64,000 bases of DNA from Variovorax davisae. Lineage in GTDB: Bacteria > Pseudomonadota > Gammaproteobacteria > Burkholderiales > Burkholderiaceae_C. Each line of letters opens with the position of its first letter. The first letter of the stretch is position 1. The notes under the pieces are model-generated. The model searched no databases. It was not told where the DNA came from and saw only the letters and a program-made list of their open reading frames with translations. Below, in pieces: positions 35,568 through 44,936 of the stretch. A program made the position numbers and the translations under genes. Where the stretch lies: positions 124,001 through 188,000 of the forward strand of contig NZ_JASZYS010000009.1 in assembly GCF_030316845.1 (NCBI RefSeq), given 5' to 3'.

Positions 35568-36719
35568 ATGAGACAACTTCCGTTCAAGACCTCGCTGCTC
35601 GCACTGGCGACTTTCGCCTCCTTCGCCGCCCAGGCCGCCGACCTGAAGATCGGCGTCGCCGAAGCCCTGTCGGGCGGTGCCGCCCAGTACGGCGTGGCGA
35701 TCCGCAACGGCTTCGAGCTCGCCGCCGCCGAGATCAACGCCGCCGGCGGCATCAACGGCAACAAGATCGAGCTGGTCGTGGCCGACGAGCAGGGCAAGAA
35801 GGAAGAGGCGATCAACGTCTTCAAGAAGCTGATCTTCCAGGACCAGGTGCTGATGGTCTTCGGCCCGACGCTGTCGAACTCGGCCCAGGCCGCCGACCCG
35901 ATCGCCCAGGCCGCCAAGACCGTGGCCTTCGGCACCTCGAACACCGCCGACGGCATCACCTCGATCGGCGACCACGTGTTCCGCAACTCGGTGACCGAGG
36001 CCGACGTGCTGCCCGAGACCATCAAGACCGCGGTCAAGAACGCCGGCATCAAGAAGGTCGCCGTGCTCTACGGCAACGACGACGTCTTCACCAAGAGCGG
36101 CTACGACAACTTCAAGAAGGCGCTCGACGACCTGAAGATCCCGGTCACCACGACCGAGACCTTCGCCAAGGGCGACGTCGACTTCAAGGCCCAGCTGACC
36201 AAGATCAAGGCCAGCGGCGCCGATGCGATCGTGCTGTCGGCCCTGCTGGCCGAAGGCGCGCCGATCATGGTGCAGGCCCGCCAGCTCGGCCTCAACGTGC
36301 CGATCATCGGCGGCAACGGCATGAACTCGGTCAAGGTGTTCGAGCTCGCCAAGGGCAACTCCGACAACCTCTACGTCGGCAGCCCCTGGTCGGCCAGCAA
36401 CGCGACGCCCGAGAACACCAAGTTCATCAAGGCCTACAACGAGAAGTACAAGACGGCGCCGGACCAGTTCGCGGCCCAGGCCTACGACGCCATGTACATC
36501 GCGGCGCAGGCGCTCAAGGGCGTCAAGATCAGCGGCAACCTGACCGCCGACCGTGCGGCCGTGCGCGACGCGCTGCCGAACGCCAAGTGGACCGGTGCCA
36601 CCGGCGCCTTCCAGTTCCGCCGCGCCAACGACAAGGCCGGCAAGCCGGCCGGCTACGACGCCCAGCAGACCCCGATCGTCAGCGTGACGAAGGGCTCCGA
36701 GTTCGTCATCGCAAAGTAA
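35568..36719 (+). CDS. livK: Branched-chain amino acid ABC transporter substrate-binding protein
   Basis: 383 residues. A short Sec signal peptide ends FAAQAAD. The type I periplasmic fold follows with LKIGVAEALSGGAAQYGVAI, then INAAGGINGNKIELVVADEQ and FGPTLSNSAQAADPIAQ, and VAVLYGNDDVFTKSGYDNFK in the second lobe. It binds a branched-chain or related amino acid in the periplasm and delivers it to the LivHM permeases encoded downstream. It is separated from them by 145 bases containing a terminator-like hairpin, which would let it be expressed at a higher level. Confidence 0.9.
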   Translation: MRQLPFKTSLLALATFASFAAQAADLKIGVAEALSGGAAQYGVAIRNGFELAAAEINAAGGINGNKIELVVADEQGKKEEAINVFKKLIFQDQVLMVFGPTLSNSAQAADPIAQAAKTVAFGTSNTADGITSIGDHVFRNSVTEADVLPETIKTAVKNAGIKKVAVLYGNDDVFTKSGYDNFKKALDDLKIPVTTTETFAKGDVDFKAQLTKIKASGADAIVLSALLAEGAPIMVQARQLGLNVPIIGGNGMNSVKVFELAKGNSDNLYVGSPWSASNATPENTKFIKAYNEKYKTAPDQFAAQAYDAMYIAAQALKGVKISGNLTADRAAVRDALPNAKWTGATGAFQFRRANDKAGKPAGYDAQQTPIVSVTKGSEFVIAK

Positions 36720-36743
36720 GCTCGCCCCCAGGTTGGCTCACTT

Positions 36744-36810
36744 CGTGTAGCCGCCCACCCCCTGCCGGGGGCAACACCCGCGGCCCGGCAAAGCCGGTTC
36801 CGCGGTGTTT
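36744..36810. repeat. REP-like intergenic hairpin element
   Basis: Between livK and livH. It contains CCCCC-TGCC-GGGGG (36758-36771) and a second long imperfect hairpin with arms 36775-36789 and 36793-36807 around AAA (arms end CCCGGC and GCCGG). The sequence around CGGCCCGGCAAAGCCGG resembles the dispersed intergenic repeats I associate with Comamonadaceae genomes. Only one copy is recognised in this window, so the repeat nature rests on recall and structure. Confidence 0.45.
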
Positions 36811-36818
36811 CACGAACA

Positions 36819-36848
36819 GCGGGACCGGCATGGCCGGCCCGCTTTCTT
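36819..36848 (+). terminator. Rho-independent terminator-like hairpin between livK and livH
   Basis: The 5' arm GCGGGACCGGC (36819-36829) pairs with GCCGGCCCGC (36833-36842), leaving one bulged A and an ATG loop, followed directly by TTTCTT (36843-36848). It ends 16 bases before the livH start, so it probably causes partial termination after livK, a common way to raise the binding protein over the membrane components. Confidence 0.6.
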
Positions 36849-36864
36849 CCGGAACGGAATTCCC

Positions 36865-37746
36865 ATGCTTGAACAGCAACTCGTCAACGCACTCTCTCTG
36901 GGCTGCGTCTATGCGCTCTTTGCGCTCGGCTTCACGCTCATCTTCGGCGTGCTCGGCGTCATCAACCTCTCGCACGGCGCGGTCTTCATGGTGGGTGCCT
37001 ATGCCGCGGTGCAGGCCATGGCGCGCTTCGATCTGCCGCTGTGGGCCGGACTGCTGTTCGCTTTCGTGTTCTGCGGCCTGCTCGGCCTGCTGATCGACTT
37101 CCTGGTGCTGCGGCCGCTGCGCGCGCGCAACGCCCCCCACCTGATCCCGATGATCGCCACCATCGGCGTCGCGATCATCCTCAACAACGGCATCCAGGGC
37201 ATCTTCGGTGCCGAGAACGTGCGCTTCCCGGCCGGCGTGGTGTCGGGCGAATCGCTGGACCTCGCGGGCATCCACCTGACCGCGCTCGAACTCGGCATCA
37301 TCCTGCTGTCCTTCGTGCTGATGGGGGTGCTGATGGTCGCGCTCAAGCGCACCCAGCTCGGCCGCGCCTTGCGCGCGATCGCCGAATCGCCCAAGGCCGC
37401 CTACCTGCTCGGCATCAATGTCGAAGGCCTGTTCTTCCTGACCTCGTTCGCGGCGGCCGCGCTCGGCGGCCTGGCCGGCGTGCTGATCGGCCTGTATTCC
37501 AACGCCGTGTTCCCGCTGATGGGCCAGCCGATGCTGCACAAGGGCATCGCGGTGATCATCCTGGGCGGCATGGGCGACATCCGCGGCGCGATGCTGGGCG
37601 GCCTGTTCCTCGGCTTCGCGGAGGTGCTGTCGGTGGCCTACATCGGCTCGACGATGCGCGACGCGGTCGCCTTCGGCCTGCTCTTCCTGGTGCTGCTGGT
37701 GCGCCCGAAGGGCCTGTTCGGTTCCATGCAAGAGCGCAAGGTCTGA
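36865..37746 (+). CDS. livH: Branched-chain amino acid ABC transporter permease LivH
   Basis: 293 residues with about eight membrane segments. Typical LivH text is SLGCVYALFALGFTLIFGVL, then GVINLSHGAVFMVGAY, LGRALRAIAESPKAAYLLGI and GKGIAVIILGGMGDIRGAML-like (here HKGIAVIILGGMGDIRGAML). The start at 36865 is preferred over an in-frame ATG 60 bases upstream, which overlaps the terminator hairpin. It pairs with LivM to form the transmembrane channel. Confidence 0.93.
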   Translation: MLEQQLVNALSLGCVYALFALGFTLIFGVLGVINLSHGAVFMVGAYAAVQAMARFDLPLWAGLLFAFVFCGLLGLLIDFLVLRPLRARNAPHLIPMIATIGVAIILNNGIQGIFGAENVRFPAGVVSGESLDLAGIHLTALELGIILLSFVLMGVLMVALKRTQLGRALRAIAESPKAAYLLGINVEGLFFLTSFAAAALGGLAGVLIGLYSNAVFPLMGQPMLHKGIAVIILGGMGDIRGAMLGGLFLGFAEVLSVAYIGSTMRDAVAFGLLFLVLLVRPKGLFGSMQERKV

Positions 37747-37748
37747 GC

Positions 37749-38612
37749 ATGGACGCCTTCAACAACTTCTGGTCGGTCTACAGCAACCTGGTGCTCACGC
37801 TGGGCACCAACGCCCTGCTGGCGCTGTCGATCTGGCTCACCCTCTCCTGCGGCATGCTGGCGATGGCCAACGCCGCCTTCATGGGCATCGGCGCCTACAC
37901 CTCGGCGATCCTCACGATGAGCTACGGCGTGCCGTTCCCGGTCGCCATCGCGGCCGGCATGGCGGCGCCGGCGCTGACCGCCTTCGTGATCGGCAAGCCG
38001 ACGCTCAGGCTCTCGGGCGTCTACCTGGCGATGGCCACGCTGGCCTTCGGCGAGGTGGTGCGCATCGTGGTGCTCAACGCCGAATCGCTGACCGGCGGCG
38101 CCCTGGGCCTGAACGGCATCCCGCCCATCACCCAGTGGTGGCACGTCGCGCTGGCGCTGGTGCTGGTGCTGCTGGGCCTCTGGCGGCTGCGCCGCTCCAA
38201 GGTCGGGCGCGCCTTCGAGGCCATCAAGGAAGACGAAACCGCCGCCGGCCTGATGGGCATCGACGTCCAGGCCCACAAGATGCTGGCCTTCGTGCTCGGC
38301 GGCGCGATCGCCGGCCTGGCCGGCGTGCTCAACGCGCACCAGACCTTCTTCATCGGCCCGAATGAATTCGGCTTCGACCGCGGGGTCGACATCCTCACCA
38401 TGACCGTGCTCGGCGGCATCAACGGCCTGACCGGCCCGGTGCTCGGCGGCGTGATCCTCACCATCCTGCCCGAGGCGCTGCGCGCCTTCGGCGACTTCCG
38501 GCTGGTGGTCAACGGCGTGATCCTGGTGCTGATCGTGCTGTTCCTGCCCAAGGGCATCTGGGACCCGGCGCGTTTCCGCCAGTGGTTCGGCCGCAAGGGA
38601 GCCGCAGCATGA
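37749..38612 (+). CDS. livM: Branched-chain amino acid ABC transporter permease LivM
   Basis: 287 residues with about eight to nine membrane segments. LivM features are GMLAMANAAFMGIGAYTSAI, LRLSGVYLAMATLAFGEVVR and SKVGRAFEAIKEDETAAGLM, with GLTGPVLGGVILTILPEALR near the end. It starts 2 bases after the livH stop and overlaps livG by ATGA. It lacks the long N-terminal extension of E. coli LivM, as usual in Burkholderiales. Confidence 0.93.
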   Translation: MDAFNNFWSVYSNLVLTLGTNALLALSIWLTLSCGMLAMANAAFMGIGAYTSAILTMSYGVPFPVAIAAGMAAPALTAFVIGKPTLRLSGVYLAMATLAFGEVVRIVVLNAESLTGGALGLNGIPPITQWWHVALALVLVLLGLWRLRRSKVGRAFEAIKEDETAAGLMGIDVQAHKMLAFVLGGAIAGLAGVLNAHQTFFIGPNEFGFDRGVDILTMTVLGGINGLTGPVLGGVILTILPEALRAFGDFRLVVNGVILVLIVLFLPKGIWDPARFRQWFGRKGAAA

Positions 38613-39402
38613 GCGCGCCGCTGCTTCAACTCGACGGCGTGTCGCGCCACTTCGGCGGCCTCAAGGTGCTGCAGGACGTCAACCTCGAGGTGCCGCAGGG
38701 CGGCATCTTCGGGCTGATCGGTCCCAACGGCGCCGGCAAGACCACGGTCTTCAACCTGACCACCGGCCTCTTGCCGACCACCGGCGGCACGATCCGCTTC
38801 GAAGGCCGCGACCTGGCCGGCATCAAGCCGCACGAGATCACGCGCGGCGGCATCGCGCGCACCTTCCAGAACATCCGCATCTTCAAGGAGATGTCGCTGC
38901 TGGAGAACGTGATGGTCGGCATGCATGCCAAGCTGCGCTACGGCGGCCTCGGCCTGCTGGCCTCGTCGGGCCTGTTCCGCAGCGAGGAACGCCGAGCGCG
39001 CGAGCGTGCGCGCGAACTGCTCTCGTGGGTCAAGCTCGACCACAAGGCCGAGGACGCGGCCGACAACCTGTCCTACGGCGACCAGCGCAAGCTCGAACTG
39101 GCGCGCGCGCTGGCGACCGAGCCGAAGCTGCTGCTGCTCGACGAGCCGGTGGCCGGCATGAACAGCAGCGAAAAGACCGACCTGATGCACGAGATCCGCA
39201 ACATCAGCGGTCGCGGCTACACCATTTTCATGATCGAACACGACATGCGCTTCGTGATGGGCCTGTGCGAGCACATCGCCGTGCTGAACTTCGGCCGCAT
39301 CATCGCGCGCGGCGGCCCGGACCAGATCCGCAACGACCCGCAGGTGATCGAGGCCTACCTCGGCCGCGAGGAAGACGAAGCGAGCAACGAGGGAGCCGCC
39401 GC

Positions 39403-39406
<4 letters not shown>
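38609..39406 (+). CDS. livG: Branched-chain amino acid ABC transporter ATP-binding protein LivG
   Basis: 265 residues. Walker A is GPNGAGKTTVFN, Q-loop text GIARTFQNIRIFKEMSLLEN, the signature is LSYGDQRKLELARALA, and Walker B LLLLDEPVAGMN with the following ESEK-like ...SSEKTDLM. The ATG at 38609 overlaps the livM stop. With LivF it drives transport through LivHM. Confidence 0.93.
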
Positions 39407-40125
<719 letters not shown>

Positions 40126-40128
40126 AGC

Positions 40129-40497
40129 CTAGCCAGACAGCGTTTCGGCCGCCGAAACCGGGCGCTGTGGCTGCTGGACGCCGAGCCCTGCGCGGCAGGC
40201 GGCCTCCAGTTCGGCCGCGACACGCTCCGGCTCGCGCTGCAGCTCGGCGACGGCGCGCTCGCCGACGCATTGGCCTTCCAGCCGCACGTAGATGCACGGG
40301 AAGTTGCCGCCCATCCCGCGGGCGACATGCAGCAGGCAGGCCGCCAGGCTGGCGAAGCCGCCTTCGTTGAAGGACACCGGTGGCACCACGCCGCCCGCGC
40401 GCGGTGCACGCACGCCGTAGGTGTAGGTGGCGGCCTCCCGGCGCAACTCGACGACCGGCTGCATGGAACGCGCGACCTGATCGAAGATCCTGGCCAT
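40129..40497 (-). CDS. Hypothetical protein
   Basis: 122 residues from ATG at 40497; an in-frame upstream ATG at 40530 would add 11. No family is recognised. The sequence has no signal peptide or membrane segment. A central Gly/Ala-rich stretch (SLAACLLHVARGMGGNFPCI) is followed by a beta-like segment and a helical, Glu-rich C terminus (AVAELQREPERVAAELEAAC). It contains three Cys. It is a single gene between the convergent liv operon and the dxs cluster, with 53 bases to dxs. Confidence 0.6.
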   Translation of the reverse strand: MARIFDQVARSMQPVVELRREAATYTYGVRAPRAGGVVPPVSFNEGGFASLAACLLHVARGMGGNFPCIYVRLEGQCVGERAVAELQREPERVAAELEAACRAGLGVQQPQRPVSAAETLSG

Positions 40498-40550
40498 GGC
40501 GCCAGTGTACGGGTTCCGGCGGCCACCCAACCGGCCGCCCGGTCAGCGCC

Positions 40551-42392
40551 CTAGAACCGGGCCCGGATCGACTGCTCGATCCCGGCCGCGTCGAGGCCCA
40601 GGCCCGCCAGCAGCTTGGCCGGATCGCCATGCTCGATGAATCGGTCCGGCAGGCCCAGCTGCAGCACCGGCTTCGGCACGCCCGCCGCCTGCAGCGCTTC
40701 GAGCACCGCGCTGCCCGCGCCGCCCATGATCGCGCCCTCTTCCAGGGTGACGAGGGCATCGTGGGTGCCGGCGACCTTCAGCAAGAGCTCGACGTCGAGC
40801 GGCTTGGCCCAGCGCATGTTGACCACCGTCGCGTCGAGCGCCTCGGCGGCCGTGAGCGCCGGGTACAGCAGGGTGCCGAAGGCCAGGATCGCGATGCGCC
40901 GGCCTTCGCGGCGGATCTCGCCCTTGCCGAAGGGCAGCCCTTCGAGCGTCAGCGGCGGCGTGACGCCGGCGCCGGCGCCGCGCGGGTAGCGCACCGCCAC
41001 CGGGTGGTCCTGTTCGTAGGCGCTGCTCAGCAGTTGCCGGCACTCGGCCTCGTCGGCCGGGCAGGCCACGCTCAGGTTCGGAATGCAGCGCAGGAACGGG
41101 ATGTCGTAGGCACCCGCGTGCGTCGCGCCGTCGGCCCCCACCAGCCCCGCGCGGTCGAGCGCGAACACCACCGGCAGGTTCTGGATCGCGACGTCGTGGA
41201 TCAGCTGGTCGTAGGCGCGCTGCAGGAAGGTCGAGTAGATCGCCACCACCGGCTTCAGGCCTTCGCAGGCCAGTCCGGCGGCGAAGGTGACCGCATGCTG
41301 CTCGGCGATGCCGACATCGTAGTAGCGGCCCGGAAAGCGCTGCTCGAACTCGACCAGCCCCGAGCCCTCGCGCATCGCCGGCGTGATGCCGACCAGCCGG
41401 CCGTCCTGTGCCGCCATGTCGCACAGCCAGTGGCCGAAGACCTGCGTGAAGGTCTGCTTCGGCGCGGTGGCCGGCTTGACGAGGCCGACCGCGGGATCGA
41501 ACTTGGAGGGGCCGTGGTAGGCCACCGGGTCGGCCTCGGCCAGCTTGTAGCCCTGCCCCTTCTTGGTGACCACGTGCAGGAACTGCGGACCGTCGAGATG
41601 CTTGAGGTTCTCGAGCGTCGGGATCAGCGAATCGAGGTCGTGGCCGTCGATCGGCCCGACGTAGTTGAAGCCGAACTGCTCGAACAGCGTGGCCGGCACC
41701 ACCATGCCCTTGGCATGCTGCTCGAAGCGCTTGGCCAGCTCGAACAGCGGCGGCGCCGCGCGCAGCACGCTCTTGCCCACGTTTTTCGCGGCGGCGTAGA
41801 AGTTGCCGCTCATCAGCTGCGCCAGATAGCGGTTGAGCGCACCCACCGGCGGGCTGATCGACATGTCGTTGTCGTTCAGGATCACCAGCAGCTTGCAGTC
41901 GCACACGCCCGCGTTGTTGAGCGCCTCGAAGGCCATGCCCGCGGTCAGCGCGCCGTCGCCGATGATCGCCACCGAATGCCGGTCCTCGCCCTTCTGCTTG
42001 GCCGCCATCGCCATGCCGAGCGCCGCCGAGATGCTGGTCGACGAATGGGCCGTGCCGAAGGTGTCGTACTCGCTCTCGCTGCGCTGCGGAAAGCCCGAGA
42101 TGCCGCCGAGCTGGCGCAGGGTGGGCATGCGCTCGCGCCGGCCCGTGAGGATCTTGTGCGGATAGGTCTGGTGGCCCACGTCCCATACCAGCCGGTCGTG
42201 CGGCGTGTTGAAGACATGGTGCAGCGCGACCGTGAGCTCGACCGTGCCGAGGTTCGAGCTCAGGTGGCCCCCGGTGCGCGACACGTTGTCGAGCACGCAG
42301 GTGCGCACCTCGTCGGCCAGTTGCTTGAGCTGCAGGCGGTCGAAGCGGCGCAGCACGGAGGGATCGTGGATGGTGGGGAGCAGCGGAGCCAT
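40551..42392 (-). CDS. dxs: 1-deoxy-D-xylulose-5-phosphate synthase
   Basis: 613 residues, the normal DXS length. Thiamine-diphosphate site and fold signatures are TGGHLSSNLGTVELTVALHH, VWDVGHQTYPHKILTGR, AIIGDGALTAGMAFEALNNA and LVILNDNDMSIS. The pyrimidine/transketolase-like region has DVGIAEQHAVTFAAGLA and FALDRAGLVGADGATHAGAY. It condenses pyruvate and glyceraldehyde 3-phosphate to DXP, the first step of the MEP pathway. It lies downstream of ispA and xseB, the usual order in this group. Confidence 0.97.
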   Translation of the reverse strand: MAPLLPTIHDPSVLRRFDRLQLKQLADEVRTCVLDNVSRTGGHLSSNLGTVELTVALHHVFNTPHDRLVWDVGHQTYPHKILTGRRERMPTLRQLGGISGFPQRSESEYDTFGTAHSSTSISAALGMAMAAKQKGEDRHSVAIIGDGALTAGMAFEALNNAGVCDCKLLVILNDNDMSISPPVGALNRYLAQLMSGNFYAAAKNVGKSVLRAAPPLFELAKRFEQHAKGMVVPATLFEQFGFNYVGPIDGHDLDSLIPTLENLKHLDGPQFLHVVTKKGQGYKLAEADPVAYHGPSKFDPAVGLVKPATAPKQTFTQVFGHWLCDMAAQDGRLVGITPAMREGSGLVEFEQRFPGRYYDVGIAEQHAVTFAAGLACEGLKPVVAIYSTFLQRAYDQLIHDVAIQNLPVVFALDRAGLVGADGATHAGAYDIPFLRCIPNLSVACPADEAECRQLLSSAYEQDHPVAVRYPRGAGAGVTPPLTLEGLPFGKGEIRREGRRIAILAFGTLLYPALTAAEALDATVVNMRWAKPLDVELLLKVAGTHDALVTLEEGAIMGGAGSAVLEALQAAGVPKPVLQLGLPDRFIEHGDPAKLLAGLGLDAAGIEQSIRARF

Positions 42393-42407
42393 GGGGATGG
42401 GTTGTTG

Positions 42408-43325
42408 TTATCGATCGCGGTCCACGACCATGTGGGCCAGCGCCCGCAGGGCGGCGGTGTCGGCCAGCGTGCTGCGATCGAGCGCGGCGAGCGACCGGGC
42501 CAGCAGCTCGCGGGCCTGCGCGCGGGCGCCCTCCAGGCCCAGCAGCGAGACGTAGGTGGGCTTGTCGCTGGCAGCGTCCTTGCCGGCGGTCTTGCCGAGC
42601 GTCTCGGAATCGGCGACGACGTCGAGGATGTCGTCCACCACCTGGAAGGCGAGCCCGACGGCAGCGCCGTAGTCGCGCAGGGCGGCGAGCACCGCGGGCG
42701 CCTGCCGGTCGCCGCAGGCCGCGCCCATCTCGACGCTGCCCTGCAGCAGCGCGCCGGTCTTGAGCCGGTGCATTTCGCGCAGCTGGGCCTCGTCGAGCGC
42801 CAGCCCGACACTGGCCAGGTCGATCGCCTGGCCACCGGCCATGCCCTGGCTGCCGGCCGCCGTGGCCAGCAGACGGCAGAGCTGGGCCTGGACCGGGGGC
42901 GCCACCTCGTCGCCGGCGGGCGTGAGCAGTTCGAAGGCCAGCGCCTGCAGGGCGTCGCCCGCCAGCAGGGCGCCGGCTTCGCCGAACTTCACGTGCACCG
43001 TCGGCTTGCCGCGGCGCAGCACGTCGTTGTCCATGCACGGCAGGTCGTCGTGCACCAGCGAATAGGCATGGATCAGCTCGACCGCGCAGGCCGCGCGCAG
43101 GGCCGCGGCCGGCTGGCCGCCGACCGCTTCGCTGGCCGCGAACACCAGCAGCGGCCGCAGCCGCTTGCCGCCGTCGAGGACCGCATAGCGCATGGCATCG
43201 CCGAGCCGCACCGGGGCATCGACGCCCACCCATTGCGACAGCGCCGCCTCGACCCGCGCCAGATGGGGCTCGCTCCAGGCGGCCAGTCGCACCGCATCCC
43301 AGTGCGAGGTGTCCACGCCCTTCAT
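42408..43325 (-). CDS. ispA: Polyprenyl synthetase (farnesyl diphosphate synthase)
   Basis: 305 residues. The first Asp-rich motif is LVHDDLPCMDNDVLRRGKPT, with DDLPCMD matching the bacterial IspA form DDxxxxD; the second is QVVDDILDV (DDILD). GGKRLRPLLVF marks the isopentenyl diphosphate site. It makes farnesyl (and geranyl) diphosphate from IPP and DMAPP. The start at 43325 overlaps the xseB stop as ATGA, and the stop is 15 bases before dxs. Confidence 0.95.
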   Translation of the reverse strand: MKGVDTSHWDAVRLAAWSEPHLARVEAALSQWVGVDAPVRLGDAMRYAVLDGGKRLRPLLVFAASEAVGGQPAAALRAACAVELIHAYSLVHDDLPCMDNDVLRRGKPTVHVKFGEAGALLAGDALQALAFELLTPAGDEVAPPVQAQLCRLLATAAGSQGMAGGQAIDLASVGLALDEAQLREMHRLKTGALLQGSVEMGAACGDRQAPAVLAALRDYGAAVGLAFQVVDDILDVVADSETLGKTAGKDAASDKPTYVSLLGLEGARAQARELLARSLAALDRSTLADTAALRALAHMVVDRDR

Positions 43326-43612
43326 TCGCCGGCCCAGACCTTGAGGCTGCCCGCGTCGAGCACCTTGATCTGGTCTTCGACCGCCTGCAGGCGGTCGCGG
43401 CAGAAGGCAAGCAGCACGGCGCCGCGCTGGTAGCTGCCCAGCAGCTGGTCGAGCGGCAGCTGGCCCGATTCGAGTTCGGTCACGAGTCGTTCGAGTTCCT
43501 GGAGCCCGGCTTCGTAGCTCGCGGGCAAGGGACCGGTGTCGGGCGAGCCGGCCCCGGCGGGCACATCGGCGGGCGCTTTGGCGGGCATGGGAGAGGAAGG
43601 CACCTTGGGCAT
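43322..43612 (-). CDS. xseB: Exodeoxyribonuclease VII small subunit
   Basis: 96 residues. The XseB core is SYEAGLQELERLVTELESGQ, then LPLDQLLGSYQRGAVLLAFC. The N-terminal 28 residues (rich in Pro, Ala and Ser) lie before the conserved core, and a second ATG at 43588 is an alternative start; neither has a strong ribosome binding site. The small subunit joins XseA to degrade single-stranded DNA. It is the first gene of xseB-ispA-dxs. Confidence 0.9.
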   Translation of the reverse strand: MPKVPSSPMPAKAPADVPAGAGSPDTGPLPASYEAGLQELERLVTELESGQLPLDQLLGSYQRGAVLLAFCRDRLQAVEDQIKVLDAGSLKVWAGE

Positions 43613-43793
43613 TCAGGGGTTTGGCGTGAAACGCGCCATTTTAGGGCGGGGGCAGGAATGCGGCGCCAAGGGTACAATCGCCCTCTCCCAAAAGCCGGCC
43701 CGGCCGGCGCCCTCCTTCGGGCCGTCCACACCTTCGGCGGCAGCCTTCCGTTTTATTTTCTCTCTCCCTGTGGGGAGCTTGGTCAGGTCACCC

Positions 43794-44936
43794 ATGTCTG
43801 ATTTAAGTCTTCAACTGCAGCAGGCCTCGAGCCAACTTCCGGTTTCCGCGTACTTCGACGAGGCGCTCTACGCCCGCGAGCTGCAAACGCTTTTCGCCGA
43901 CGGGCCGCGCTACGTCGGCCACCGCCTCACGGTCCCCGAGCCGGGCAACTTCCACACCCTGCCGCAGGAACAGCAGGGCCGCGCGCTGGTGCACACGCCG
44001 AAGGGGGTGGAGCTGATCTCCAACGTCTGCCGCCATCGCCAGGCGCTGATCCTGCAAGGCCGCGGCCAGCTCGATGCCCAGGCCGGCGGCAACATCGTCT
44101 GCCCGCTGCACCGCTGGACCTATGCCGCATCCGACCCGCGGACCACCGGCACGCTGATCGGCGCGCCGCATTTCGAGCAGGACCCCTGCCTCAACCTGCA
44201 CAACTATCCGCTGCGCGAATGGAACGGACTGCTGTTCGAGCAGAACGTCAACGGCCAGGGCCGCGACGTCGCCGCCGACCTGGCCCGCATCGGCCCCCGC
44301 CTCGACCTCGATTTCGAAGGCTACGCCTTCGATCGCGTCGAACTGCACGAGTGCAACTACAACTGGAAGACCTTCATCGAGGTCTACCTCGAGGACTACC
44401 ACGTCGGCCCGTTCCACCCCGGCCTCGGCAGCTTCGTCGCCTGCGACGACCTGCGCTGGGAGTTCGGCCACCATTTCTCGGTCCAGACGGTGGGCGTGGC
44501 CAACCGCCTCGGCCGCGCCGGCAGCCCGGTCTACCAGCGCTGGCAGGAGCAGCTGCTGAAATACCGCAACGGCCATCCGCCGCGCTACGGCGCGATCTGG
44601 CTCAGCTACTACCCGCACGTGATGGTCGAGTGGTATCCGCACGTGCTCACGGTGTCGACCCTGCACCCGGCCGGGCCGCAGAAGACGCTCAACATGGTCG
44701 AGTTCTTCTACCCTGAGGAGATCGTCGCCTTCGAGCGCGAGTTCGTCGAGGCCCAGCAGGCCGCCTACATGGAGACCTGCGTCGAAGACGACGAGATCGC
44801 CGAGCGCATGGACGCCGGCCGCCGCGCGCTGATGCTGCGCGGCGACGACGAGAGCGGCCCCTACCAGAGCCCGATGGAAGACGGCATGCAGCAGTTCCAC
44901 GAGTGGTACCGCCGCGAGATGCGCAGCCCCTCCTGA
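43794..44936 (+). CDS. Rieske aromatic ring-hydroxylating oxygenase alpha subunit family
   Basis: 380 residues. The Rieske 2Fe-2S ligands are in VCRHRQAL and VCPLHRW (C-x-H ... C-x2-H, with a 21-residue spacer). The C-terminal SRPBCC catalytic domain has LEDYHVGPFHPGL, supplying the two His of the mononuclear iron site. Oxidation of an aromatic or other substrate is expected, but no beta subunit, ferredoxin or reductase gene is adjacent, and many members of this conserved Burkholderiales locus have no assigned substrate. A -10-like TACAAT lies at 43673-43678. The EamA gene starts within its stop (TGATG). Confidence 0.88.
   Translation: MSDLSLQLQQASSQLPVSAYFDEALYARELQTLFADGPRYVGHRLTVPEPGNFHTLPQEQQGRALVHTPKGVELISNVCRHRQALILQGRGQLDAQAGGNIVCPLHRWTYAASDPRTTGTLIGAPHFEQDPCLNLHNYPLREWNGLLFEQNVNGQGRDVAADLARIGPRLDLDFEGYAFDRVELHECNYNWKTFIEVYLEDYHVGPFHPGLGSFVACDDLRWEFGHHFSVQTVGVANRLGRAGSPVYQRWQEQLLKYRNGHPPRYGAIWLSYYPHVMVEWYPHVLTVSTLHPAGPQKTLNMVEFFYPEEIVAFEREFVEAQQAAYMETCVEDDEIAERMDAGRRALMLRGDDESGPYQSPMEDGMQQFHEWYRREMRSPS

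Noticed and set aside
40380..43433. A 1017-codon open frame on the + strand opposite dxs and ispA
   Set aside because: It mirrors two clearly identified minus-strand genes; its translation is Arg/Ala/Gln-rich without domains, as expected for antisense frames in GC-rich DNA.
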